Under the pieces are notes generated by a model. It did no database searches, had not been told where the DNA came from, and saw nothing but the letters and a program-made list of their open reading frames with translations. A stretch of 64,000 nucleotides of DNA from assembly GCA_026874595.1 (NCBI GenBank), contig CM049322.1, positions 35,087,840-35,151,839 of the forward strand, read 5' to 3'. Positions within the stretch are counted from its first letter, which is position 1. The number at the start of each line of letters is the position of its first letter. Made by a program: the position numbers and the translations under genes. This document shows positions 53,274 to 64,000 of the stretch, piece after piece. Origin of the DNA: Sipunculus nudus (taxonomy: Eukaryota > Annelida > Sipuncula > Golfingiida > Sipunculidae).

Positions 53274-55303
53274 TCATTGTATCCCCAGACAAAGTCGGGG
53301 GATACTATGTTTTCATACCGGTCCCACCGCCGCCGCCGCATATAAATCTTGTTGGCGCGATAACCCAAAAAATATTTCACGGAACTTTACCAAACTTGGT
53401 ATATGTATAGACATGGGTAAGAGGACAACGCCTATTTAAAATGAGGTCATGACCTTTATAGGAGTGTCCTTGACCTTGAATAAGTCCAATTTTGGGGAAA
53501 ATCACACAAATTCTTTAATATCTCAAGACATCTTGCATGAATTTATCCCAAAATCAACTTGATGGAAGATCATGGATAGCGTTGTCATGTTCCAGAAACT
53601 GGTGGCGCCACCTATTATTCTTTACTTGTTTTCGTGCCGTTTTTACCCCCAAAATTGCCACCTTACAGTACTGTGAGCATTATAAGTCAAAAACTAATGG
53701 ACAGATTTCTTTTATATTATGCATTTACATAAGTATGGGTTATGGGATGATGTTTATTTAAATTGGGGTCATGACCTTTCCTATGATAGTGGCCTTGACC
53801 TTGAATATTGCCATATATGGTGAAAATCACACATCTCTTTATGATATCATCAGTGTTGATAGCCATATGGATTTCAAACATGACTAATGTATGGCCCACC
53901 ACAAAAGTAAGAACCCTATAGGTTCTAGGGTCGTGAGGTCAAAGGTCAAGATCACTGGACTGGCATTTTAAAAGATACTGTGGATGTATTTTAAGCCAAA
54001 CTTTCATCCTAGGTTTTCCATCTCGAATATATAGTTCACTTGCCAATAGTGGATGATCCATATAAATTTTGGGGTCACAAGGTCAAAGGTCAAGGCCACA
54101 GGAGCTATCTGTCCAAAAATTAGTTTCTGGATGATAATTCATTCTTTTATTGATGTATTGATTTCAAACTTGACTTATATATGTCCCATTGGAAAAGTAA
54201 GACTCCAATTGATTTTGGGGTCATGAGGTCAAAGGTTTAGGTCACAGGACATCTTTAAAAAGATTGTGGATGCATTTTCAACCAAACATTCCATCTCAGA
54301 TCTTTCATCTTGCACATATAAGTCATCTGCCAATAGAGGAAGACCCCTATCAGTTTTGAGGTCACAAGGTCAAAGATGAAGGTCACAGGAGCCATCTGTC
54401 CAAAAATTAGTTCCTGGATGATAATTCCTGCTTTTATTGATGTATGGATTTCAAACTTGACTTGTATATGTCCCATTGGAAAAGCAAGACCAAAATTGAT
54501 TTTGGGGTCATGAGGTCAAAGGTCAAGGTCACAGGACACATCTTTAAAAAGGTGTGGATGCTTTTTCAGCCAAACATTTCATCTCAGATCTTTCATCTTG
54601 CACATATAGTTCACCTGCCAAGAGAGGAAGAACCCTATCAATTTTGAGGTCACAAGGTCAAAGGTGAAGGTCACAGGAGCCATCTGTCCAAAAATTAGTT
54701 TCTGGATGATAATTCCTTCTTTTATTGATGTATGGATTTCAAACTTGACTTGTATTTGACCCATTGGATCAGCAAGACCCGAATTGATTTTGGGGTCATG
54801 AGGTCAAAGGTCAAGGTTACAGGAAACCTCTTTAAAAAGATTGTGGATGCATTTTTTAGCCACACAATTCATCTCAGATCTTTCATCTTGCACATATAGT
54901 TCACCTGCCAAGAGTGGAAGACCCCTATCAATTTTGAGGTCACAGGGTCAAAGGTGAAGGTCACAGGAGCCATCTGTCCAAAAATTAGTTTCTGGATGAT
55001 AATTCCTGCTTTATTGGTGTATAGATTTCAAACTTGACTTGCATATGTCCCATTGGAAAAGCAAGACCAAAATTGATTTTTGGGTCATAAGGTCAAAGGT
55101 CAAGGTCACAGGACACATCTTTAAAAAGATCAAGGTCACAGGACCAACATCTTCAACAAGATTGTGGATTGTTAAATGGAAGGAACAATAAATATGCCAA
55201 GTGTCAGTATATGCTGCTAAAAATGGGGGTCTGTTCTTAAGGGGGGGGGGGGGCTACTATGTCTGGGGATACTCTGGCACCTGCGGTGCCAAGAAATGTC
55301 TAG
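53274..55303. mobile_element. Helitron/HINE (pearl-like) non-autonomous element with AGGTCA tandem core
   Basis: Starts TCATTGTATCCCC after an A and ends CTAG before a T. Inverted repeat GTATCCCCAGACAAAGT lies at 53279-53295 and, with one mismatch, inverted at 55256-55272. Hairpin GGCACC-TGC-GGTGCC at 55276-55290 sits 9 nt before CTAG, the Helitron 3' signature. The core (about 53900-55140) is tandem units of roughly 145 bp in alternating types, each with AGGTCAAAGGTCA. No Rep/helicase is encoded. Confidence 0.7.
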
Positions 55304-55479
55304 TTTGAATATGAATTTATGATGAACTAGACAACCTGCAGTATTTGGTAGATTGTTCCTTGGTGGGCAATCTAAACCAACTATCACGTTTCACAAAAGT
55401 CTACTTAATACATTCTGCGTAATGTTGCTAACAGACAAACGAACCAAGGAAAAAATATAATATATCGCCAACTGTACAT

Positions 55480-58250
55480 CAGATGGTCCTGTTGCAGTCA
55501 ATATACCGGGGTGGCTGTATTGCTATGACAGTTGGGACTCCCTTGATGGTCATGCTACTAGAGCGGTCGTGATACCGGGATAGGCTTGTTACAAGGGTTG
55601 CCCAGACTCCGTGATGATTATGTTGCTAGGACAATCGAGATACCGGGGTAGTCGAATTACCGGGGCGGTCAAGATATCGGGATGGTTGTTTTACAAGGGT
55701 GGTCGAGATAATGAGGTAGTGGATAAGCAGGAAGGCCAAGATATATTGGTGGTTGTGTCACTAGAACAGTCAAGATACCGGGATGTTTGTTTCCAGGGCA
55801 GTTTAGTCTCTGGGATGGTTGTGTTGCTTGGGACGTCAGGTCACCGAGGTGAACTTGTTACTGGGGCGTTCAAGCTACAAAGGTGATCGTGCTCCTAATA
55901 GGAGGTGGTAAAAATAGGAGGTGGGCTTGACACACTGGGGCGCTTCAGATGCCCCAGGTGGTCATGTTATAAGTGTGGTCAAGATACTGGGGTGGTCGCG
56001 TTACTAGGGAAGTCAGTTTACTGAGGCGGTCACGTTACTAGGAAGATTAAGGGACCGGGGTGGTCATGTCACTAGGAAGGGATAGAAATGATCGTGTTAC
56101 TAAAGGTCATGTAACTAGGGAGGTTAACACGGGTTGCTTTGGGATTCAAGATACCGGGATGGTTGTGTTACTATGACGGTCGAGATATCGCGTTGGTTGT
56201 GGTGCTAGGGCGGCATAGATATGACTATGGTTGTGTTGCTAGGACGGTCTAGATACTACTATGGTTGTGTTGCTTGGACGGTCGAGATACCGGGATGGTT
56301 GTGGTGCTAGGACGGTCGAGATACCGGGATTGTCGTGTTGCTAGGACGGTCGAGATACCGAGATGGTCTTGTTGCTAGGAAGGTCGAGATACCGGGATGG
56401 TTGTATTGTTGGGACGGTCGAGATACCGGGATGGTTGTGTTCCTGGGACGGTCGCGATACCGGGATGGTCGTGTTGCTAGGACGGTCGAGATACCGGGAT
56501 AGTCGTGTTGCTAGGACGGTCGAGATACCGGGATGGTTGTGTTGCTAGGACGGTCGAGATACCGGGATGGTTGTGTTCCTGGGACGGTCGAGATACCGGG
56601 ATGGTTGTGTTCCTAGGACGGTCGAGATACTGGGATGGTTGTGTTGCTAGGACGGTCGAGATACCGGGATGGTTGTGTTCCTAGGACGGTCGAGATACTG
56701 GGATGGTTGTGTTCCTAGGACGGTCGAGATACTGGGATGGTTGTGTTCCTAGGACGGTCGAGATACTGGGATGGTTGTGTTCCTAGGACGGTCGAAATAC
56801 TGGGATGGTTGTGTTCCTAGTACGGTCGAGATACTGGGATGGTTGTGTTCCTAGGACGGTCGAGATACTGGGATGGTTGTGTTCCTAGGACGGTCGAGAT
56901 ACCGGGATGGTTGTGTTCCTAGGACGGTCGAGATACTGGGATGGTTGTGTTGCTAGGACGGTCGAGATACCGGGATGGTTGTGTTCCTAGGACGGTCGAG
57001 ATACTTGGATGGTTGTGTTCCTAGGACGGTCGAGATACTAGGATGGTTATGTTCCTAGGACGGTCGAGATACTGGGATGGTTGTGTTGCTAGAACGGTCG
57101 AGATACCGGGATAGTAATGTTGCTAGGACAGTCGAGATATTGCTATGGTTGTGTACCTAGGACGGTCGAGATACCGCGATGGTTGTGGTACTATGACAGT
57201 CAGATACCGGAATGGTTGTGTTCCCAGGACGGTCGATATACCGCTATGGTTGTGTTGCTAGGATGGTCGAGGTTCTGCTATGGTTGTGTTGCTAGAACAG
57301 TCAAGAGACAGTGATAGTTGGGTTGCCAGGACAGTCGGAATACCACGCAATGGTCGTGTTGCTAGGACGGTCGAGCTACCGCTATGGACGTGTTGCTAGG
57401 AAAGTCTAAAATCTGGGATGGTTGTGTTGCTAGGACGGTCGAAATACAGCTAAGGACATGTTGCTAGGAATTTCAAGGTATCGGGAAGTTTGTGTTGCTT
57501 AGATGGTCGAGATACCGCTATGGTTTTGTTGCAAGGACGATCAAAATACCGCTGTGTTTGTGTTACTAGGACGGTCGAGATACTGGGATGTTTGTGTTGC
57601 TAGTACAATCGAAATACTGGGATGGTTGTGTTCATGGGACAGTAGAGATACCGGGATGGTTGTGTTGCTACGCTGGTCAAGATACCGCGATGGTCGTGTT
57701 GCTTAGATTGTCGAGATACCGATATGGTTGAATTGCTAGGACGGTCGAGAAACCGGGATGGTTGTGTTGCTATGATGGTCAAGATACTGCAATGGTCGTG
57801 TTGTTAGGAGAATCAAGGGATTGGTTGTGTTGCTTCGATTGTCAAGATACCGCTAAGGTTGTGTTGCCAGGACGGTCGAGATACTGGGAAGGTTGTGTTC
57901 CTTGGACGGTTGAGATACTGGGATGGTTGTGTTGCTACGATGGTTATGTTTGCTTGGACAGTCGAGATATTGCTATGGTTGTGTTGCTAGGACGGTCGAG
58001 ATTATGGGATGGTCATGTTTCTGCATGAGACGGTCACTTTGGTTGTATTACTTAGCCAGTCGTGTTAATAAGATGGCTTACACACTGTGGTGTTTGAGAT
58101 ACTATGGTGGCCTACGTGGTCGTGTTACTATAAAAACATCCGTGTTAATAAGATGGTCAAGACACCGGGGACGGTCGAGATACTGATCGAGATACTACGG
58201 ACCTCGTGTTACCATGAAACAGAGATACCGTGATGATTGCGTCACTAAGT
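55480..58250. repeat. 34-bp minisatellite, about 75-80 units
   Basis: Core unit GACGGTCGAGATACCGGGAT plus GGTTGTGTTGCTAG. Most regular at 56280-57100, decaying on both sides. Two subtypes alternate: ..GTTGCTAGGACGG with ACCGGG, and ..GTTCCTAGGACGG with ACTGGG. Each unit holds two or three CpGs, making this the longest GC-rich stretch in the window. All open frames through it are repeat artefacts. Confidence 0.96.
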
Positions 58251-58341
58251 CTGTCGAGATACCTAGAGTTAATGGAACTAGAGAAACCGAGATGGAAGTC
58301 GGACAAAAGTAAGAGATTCTCCTTATTATGCATCCAGTTAC

Positions 58342-58489
58342 TGGCGGCCACTCATTAACGATATCTCGTATGCTCTCTTGGTAATCGTCTTTAAAAGCCG
58401 TATAGTAATTGCTCTCTCTGTCAAGGTGTGTTCTTTTAATATCAAATCTCATATATAATTCACCCGTCTTCATGGAATCATGCAGGGTT
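58342..58489 (-). CDS. exon-like segment of an unidentified minus-strand gene
   Basis: 148 bp bounded by atatatctttacag and CCA/GTAACT. It encodes 49 residues: TLHDSMKTGELYMRFDIKRT then HLDRESNYYTAFKDDYQESI and RDIVNEWPP. Composition and codon use look like real protein rather than repeat, and the segment lies just outside the minisatellite. The pattern LDRESNYY..F..DY..SI..IV is faintly like a SEA domain, a weak guess. It needs two bases from an upstream exon, which the segment at 59462-59502 supplies. Confidence 0.38.
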
Positions 58490-58929
58490 CTGTAAAGATA
58501 TATCATACAATAAACCCTCTTATATCTTTACCTCGCGCAACCGACACTCCTTAAATCCGTAAATTAATATAAGAAATTGAGAACTCAATTAACTCGTTCA
58601 TCTAACCACGGACAGAGAAGCCTGAAACACATGCATACATACATTGTCCGCTCCAAACTATTTTAATAATACAAAATTACTTATAAATCAAATTCCGCTG
58701 AAAATGAAATGCGTTCATTTGAATAATTGAGTTCCCCAGACGATTTATTAGTGGTTAAACATAGTGAATTAACAGTCAATCTATAACAAACGCATAATAC
58801 CTCACTGCACACAACCAATTTTTCACCCCGGGGGGGTGGGTGGGTGGGGTGGGGGGTGAGGGGTATACCAAACATTTGGTATTACTGTTGCTAATTTCGG
58901 TTCTTTCTCTATCCCCTGAAAGAAAACAG

Positions 58930-58987
<58 letters not shown>

Positions 58988-59461
58988 AGGTGTACTCAAA
59001 GTTGTCATGGAAAAATTGATTACAGTTTGTTTTCTTCATGTGCAACCATTTAAAAAAATGTATCGCATTTTTGTGTCCATCATGTAAACTAACAAAATAA
59101 TATCGTGTCTGTCTCGTGCAATAAATATAAAACAATACTTTTAAGAAAGATTCGCCCTCTCCTTCATATACTTTGGTTCGCAGCAGGGTCCGTAGAACAA
59201 TTTATTTTACTTATGTGGTATAAATAAACCCATGCTAGAATCTGCTTCCTGAGAATATCCAGGAAAAGATTGCGACCTGAATAACAAGGCTAATGCTTGT
59301 TTTACGCTACCGTGGCACTTATTGTTACCAGACAGGCGCAGATTACAGACCCACTTCGGGTTCTGCTGACTCGCGGCCCTTTGCGAGCCAGTCACGTGCA
59401 CAGTTGCCGAGTACTTCCCGCGTGTTTTGATAAGGAGTACAGATAAGGAGAATAGATTTAC

Positions 59462-59502
59462 CTGCTGGTCCCGACCTCGCTATCTCCATTGATGAACAAC
59501 AT
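59462..59502 (-). CDS. possible first coding exon of the unidentified minus-strand gene
   Basis: ATG at 59502 opens MLFINGDSEVGTS plus two bases, then CAG/GTAAAT. The phase-2 end joins 58489 to give SR-TLHDSMK. The surrounding 59300-59620 interval is CpG-richer than its flanks, as a promoter would be. Short, so chance remains likely. Confidence 0.3.
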
Positions 59503-60049
59503 GGCTGTTTTTTTTTACCTTTTTTTCACTTTCTCTCTCCTGTACTTCCGCAGTTCGCTGTGAGATGTTGCTCTCTCCGCTGAACCTATACACACTTACT
59601 CTTTGCAGTAAGTGAATTCCTTGAAAGAAAATCAATGTATTGACGGAGGCTGTATGTAAATATCGTTGTTCGCGTATAACCCTTATTCAAGTGCTTTGTA
59701 TAAGGTTATTTGATACTTCAGACGAACTTGGATTTTACTCTTCGGAACAGGCAAGTGAAATTAAGATATCTTTCTTCATACTTACATAGCTATTTTTTTT
59801 TAAAAGAAATAATGGTGATACCAATTAAGACCACATATTTTGATTTCGTGGACCTCCTCCTCAATAAATTAAAGCATAGGCTTTTTTCCTGAAAGGTAAA
59901 TCTAATCAACAAGAAGCTAAAGTTCGACTCAGGTTCAATATATGTATACGTAAATAACAATACTTTACATATATAATATATATACAGACACACTCGCCTA
60001 ACCACCCACACACGTATGTAGATATATACTACTCATTCATTATATGAGT

Positions 60050-60054
<5 letters not shown>

Positions 60055-60112
<58 letters not shown>
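60055..60112. repeat. (GA)n microsatellite
   Basis: About 29 uninterrupted dinucleotides; the Arg/Glu and Leu/Ser open frames over it are artefacts. Confidence 0.98.
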
Positions 60113-60114
<2 letters not shown>

Positions 60115-60939
60115 CGTGTTTGTGTTGGAATGTGTACGTGCGTTTTGGGTAAGTTTTTTTTTTTTTTTTTTTTTTGGGGGGGGGGGGGGGTTACGTATGT
60201 ATGCACTGTCAGATTTTTTGCCCAAGTGGATGTGAAGTTTATATTAACATATACTTTGTATGCGTTTGTGTATTAGTTCTCTGAATTCCATGTTAAGGAT
60301 GTGGCCTTTCTCTTTTTGATCACCGTTTTTACACGACTGCCATACGAATAGAATAATATATTTTTGTTATACTTTCTGAATGTTTGATTCTGGCAGAGTC
60401 ATTGATCATATTTTACATATTGCATCGCTCGATAAAACGCTATATATTCTTATCAGACGAATATGATTATGAACAAAGTGTTGAATATGATTTTTCCTGT
60501 TGAAACTTGCCGGCGATTTACCTGATATAGTCCTTGATGTTGACACAAGATGGCGCTATAAGTCGCTCTCTTTGTTTTCCCTTTATCGCTTCATCATTTT
60601 GCCTCTCTTAAACTCAGTAGTAAAATGGACCATCTTAGAAAAAGGAGCGAAAATAAAAGATCATATTCGGAGGAAATGAGTTGTAGCCACCTTTAAATCT
60701 CTCCATTCATTTAGGAATTAATAAATTAGATTACGTGTTCCTAAGATAGATACCAGGTTATTAACGAAAAAAGCAAATAGTATTTTCTTTTAATGTGGAC
60801 CAGTGACACCCTAGATTATTTCAATTTCCACGCAGGGTTAAGATCTTATAATGTAAATTATATGCCCCTGCTTCGGTTCACGGGCTTAGCGAGCTGGACC
60901 TGAATTTTGTTACAATTTCTTTTCCCGATTCATTGTTCG

Positions 60940-61126
60940 CACTGTGAACCACAGGCACTTGTATGAATATAAAATAAATCAGTAGATTTTCAAAGAATAG
61001 ACGATTTACACATCTTTTGAAAGCCCTATATTATATAATCTGTACACAGTGGAAGTGTAAATCGTTTATTCGTTGAAAATATGTTGGTGTATTTTGTATT
61101 TAGACTCCAAGTGCCTGTAGTCAGTG
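60940..61126. mobile_element. 187-bp foldback MITE with CACTG ends
   Basis: Outer arms share ACAGGCACTTG and its inverse CAAGTGCCTGT; inner arms TTCAAAGAATAGACGATTTA and, inverted, TTCAACGAATAAACGATTTA. No clear target duplication. Confidence 0.65.
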
Positions 61127-61246
61127 ATTTCTCTATATTTGCTGTTGACTCAAGGTTAGGTAATCGTGTAAGCACGTGGGCTTGTAATGTGTCGGGTATG
61201 CAGCCAGAATAGACTGGACACTGATCTGATTGGGTGGTACAAAGTG

Positions 61247-61418
61247 TGACGTCACAGGCAAACTTTAGAAATTAAATATATCCAGCTAGCGATACATGTT
61301 GTTTTTATTTATTTATTTATTTTTGTTTAATTTTGGGCTGACTGTGTCAGAAATACTGAGCTTTTGATGAGATTTAGAATCTTTCGCCATAAGGTTTTTT
61401 TCCCCGTAGCTGACGTCA
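61247..61418. promoter_or_regulatory. pair of perfect CRE palindromes
   Basis: TGACGTCA at 61247-61254 and again at 61411-61418, with GATTGGG (inverted CCAAT) at 61228. A candidate enhancer or distal promoter by motif only. Confidence 0.35.
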
Positions 61419-62799
61419 CTGTCGAGTAGACAGAGCTCATAGATGTGCCGACAGATTTTTAACTAATCATACAACCCCATGTTTTGTTGGGGAACAATGA
61501 AGAGAGTAATTGTTTTCCTTCCAGGTATTGGGTTCATTTTATGCAAAATTTATATTAATAACATTTTATAGGCAGTTGTAGGCTATATTATAATAATATA
61601 ATGAGATTTTGAATACGTATACTTGATTTTAAAAACTGCACTTTATAAATCCACGCGAAAAAGCTCGATTTCGGCGTAATAGCGTGCTGTGTACATGACC
61701 TCTGGCAGAGCTTAATCTTTAACATTACCTAAATTAATCCTTTGCGTGGAGACATCGATAAAAAAAGCACGTTTGATTCCAGGTAGTTCGGCAATCGGCC
61801 GACAGATGGCACAGCTGGCACTTCCCGCCTTCCATCTCCCCTTGCTCATTTTCTTATTTTTTTCATGGCTTAACTGCACTCAGCTCTGATGCTGATTACA
61901 GAGTACACAGAGGCGAGAAATGCCAAGGCTAATTGAACTGAACTTTAATTACATCCGACATCCACCTTTTCTTTTAACTGCCAAAAAAAGAATATTTTTG
62001 CTCATTTACGTCAGCTAATTTGATACAGGATATTATATAAGATCTATGCGCATTATTCTTCAGAAAACATCCCAAATGGATTTTGCGAATATTCAGCGAA
62101 ATCAACAACATTTGCTTTACTTTGCTTCACTGTAATAGCTTCACCTTTTTGAAAAGTTTGTACAATTATAAAAATTTATGTGACACAAATGACATACAAA
62201 AAAACATACACAGGAGTGACAATTTAATCGAGAGACTGTATAACATTAAGTCCTCATTTTGTCTGTTATAACTATCTTAATTCTTCAATTCTATAACCTG
62301 AGCTCCGAAATATCTCCTTAACTGCATACTTGTAAGAACCGAAATCTGGTTTTGCCTACCAGTAGGTAGCGTGTTTACAAGACGCCGTCAAACATGCGAA
62401 CGATTATGTGTTTTGCGCTGGATGAATGGCGCATGATTGGGAAATTTTCGCGAATATATAACCTGTCTGAATAAGACGCCAAATCTGCACAGGTGACGGT
62501 AATTTATTCTCTAGCCTCAATAACATATTACGTATATAATGTTCCCATAACGTCAATATAAGCATACATTTTATATTACCCAAATCTCAAAGATTGATAA
62601 TTTATAGATAATATAAATCCTTTTATATATCTCCCACTATTGTTGGAAAAATTTCCAGTTCCTCGATGCTCCTTTAGCTAATCGTACAATTGTTAATATT
62701 GTGCGTTACATATTAGTAATTGATATGATAATGATCATGAACACTGTGTTATAGTTACTCTAAATATTTAACATCGCGAACATGAACAAAAACACAGTA
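61419..62799. other. non-coding, nothing assigned
   Basis: Mixed AT-rich sequence with scattered CpG. No exon, RNA gene or repeat recognised. Confidence 0.5.
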
Positions 62800-63008
62800 T
62801 GGCAGAAGAGGATCCAGGGGAGGGGTCCAGGGGGTCCGGACCCCCTTTTTCATCCACTTTAAGCTTTTTTTAAGGTTTCGGAAAAAAATTTGCGGCCTGG
62901 ACCCCCCCCCCCCCTTTTTTTTCCGGACCTGGTGATCTTTTTTTAGGGTTTTCACTAGTCCTCCTTGGTTGGACCCCCCTTTTCCTAAATCCTGGATCCG
63001 CCCCTGGT
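62800..63008. mobile_element. GGATCCAGG/GGACCCC MITE-like element
   Basis: AGAGGATCCAGGGGAGGGGT on the left and AATCCTGGATCCGCCCCTGG on the right form inverted ends; the interior has C and T runs. The minus-strand open frame across it is a repeat artefact. Confidence 0.7.
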
Positions 63009-63628
63009 TGCGGGCTAAATATGCCCGCTCACAGAAAAAAATGATATGTGAAAAACGGAAGCGGTGATTCAATATATAGCACAGTTATTTTGCGAAAGTG
63101 GTTTAGTAAACACAATAAATATGGGTTTCATTTAAAATAAATTGTCAATATCAATGTAGGTTAACCATGCATATTATAAACATTAGCTGCATTATCCTAA
63201 ATAAAATTGACTCAACCACACACTACCACAACCACCTTGCAGCTAATAATTTAAAGCTTAAATATCACGACACATACATTTCATGTTTTTTTTTTCGTCC
63301 TTTATGAATCGTCATGATACACATTGTAACAGCAATTGTATTCAGCAAATGGCCATCATTATAACAATATTTTTTTTCATATTCTTTTTTCAACAGAGAC
63401 CTGTGAAATATTATACATGCACTTCAGTATAAATGTGCGTCTTATTTTTCATCGATATTTTGCGTAAGTATCGGAGTGTATTTTTATCCTATTTTTTATG
63501 CTGAGATTTTTATTTCTGTTTCATCTCTGCTCATTTCTCAACTTCGGAGAAAAAAAAATTATCCTTTTATTTCCAATGTTGATGAAAATAGTCTAATCTG
63601 TAAACTAAACAACGTTCACAATGATAAC

Positions 63629-63647
63629 AATTATAATAATAATAATA

Positions 63648-63678
<31 letters not shown>

Positions 63679-63715
63679 AATAATAATTATAATTATAATG
63701 ACCATTAACAAGACC
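63629..63715. repeat. AAT/ATA-type microsatellite
   Basis: Imperfect trinucleotide tract followed by CAT/ATC-rich low-complexity sequence to the window end. Confidence 0.9.
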
Positions 63716-64000
63716 AAAAACGATAATTATATTTTCACCATCATCTTTAAAAAACAAAATCATCATCTTCCTCTCAGTGATAAGCATCCTCACGTTCAGC
63801 GTCGTTGTCATAATCATAATCAGTTTAATCATTATAATAAATTTGTCAGCAACCTTCGCAGACGTAAGCATTATCATTATCGTCATTATCATCACCACCA
63901 CGATTATCTTCATCGTCGTCATCATCATCATAATCATAATTATCAATTTCTTCTTTATTATCAGCAGCTATGTCGTTATATCATCATCACCATTAATAAT

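Larger units (their letters stand above)
58500..60939. other. intergenic region with microsatellites and a CpG-richer patch
   Basis: (TA)n at 58936-58984, (GA)n at 60055-60112, T22 then G15 at 60154-60190. CpG-richer at 59300-59620 and around 60547 (AAGATGGCGC). Apart from the tentative exon at 59462-59502, nothing coding recognised. Confidence 0.5.

Noticed and set aside
54255-54764. Minus-strand frames with KFEIHTSIK..GIIIQ repeats
   Set aside because: Repeated translation of the tandem core of the Helitron-like element, not a gene family.
55611-58186. Frames with RSRYRDG / TVEIPGWLC repeats
   Set aside because: Translation of the 34-bp minisatellite.
60040-60235. Arg-Glu and Leu-Ser repeat frames
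   Set aside because: (GA)n microsatellite.
62755-63072. 105-codon minus-strand frame
   Set aside because: Runs through a MITE-like repeat with C/T tracts; related pieces occur at 44961 and 48030.
63605-63946. Met/Ile-rich 113-codon frame
   Set aside because: Low-complexity AAT/ATC microsatellite.

Overview
The window is eukaryotic: AT-rich DNA with split genes, canonical GT-AG introns and dense interspersed and tandem repeats. Protein content and repeat style (Helitron-like elements with central tandem cores, AGGTCA-rich repeats, GACG-rich tails) point to a lophotrochozoan, most likely a mollusc and perhaps a bivalve. The species is an inference. No prokaryotic feature or CRISPR array is present.

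Two conserved genes sit head to head with about 1.0 kb between start codons. On the minus strand (24591 down to 6867 and leaving the window on the left) is the 5' half of a trithorax/KMT2A-B (MLL) histone H3K4 methyltransferase gene. Seven exons are readable. They carry a menin-binding motif, an LEDGF/IBD-type EFEGF motif joined across a GC-AG intron, four AT-hook cores, a split zinc-binding module resembling the nuclear-receptor-type finger of Drosophila Trithorax, and the GPRIKHVCR-type segment that precedes the CXXC domain in this family. CXXC, PHD, FYRN/FYRC and SET would lie beyond the left edge.

On the plus strand (25593-49682) is a complete DIXDC1 (dixin/Ccd1) gene: calponin-homology domain, serine-rich linker, coiled coil and C-terminal DIX domain, in 19 phase-consistent exons (790 aa). 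Two further phase-compatible first exons, at 27920 and 39739, would give proteins of 671 aa (with CH) and 520 aa (without CH), like the long and short Ccd1 isoforms of vertebrates. Together the two genes give one chromatin regulator and one Wnt-pathway scaffold behind a shared promoter interval.

Beyond DIXDC1 (about 51-64 kb) I see no gene of known family. Two phase-compatible exon-like segments on the minus strand (59502-59462 and 58489-58342) may be the 5' end of an unknown gene. The rest is repeats: a roughly 2 kb Helitron/HINE-like element full of nuclear-receptor-type half-sites (53274-55303), a 2.7 kb minisatellite of 34-bp units (about 55480-58250), foldback elements and microsatellites.

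The KMT2 introns hold a LINE reverse-transcriptase remnant expanded into a 14 x 33 bp minisatellite, a 24-bp minisatellite with a 453-bp higher-order period, and a TA-flanked 2.24 kb inverted-repeat element. The leftmost 6.8 kb is almost entirely repeat, including a tandem array of exact 180-bp period.
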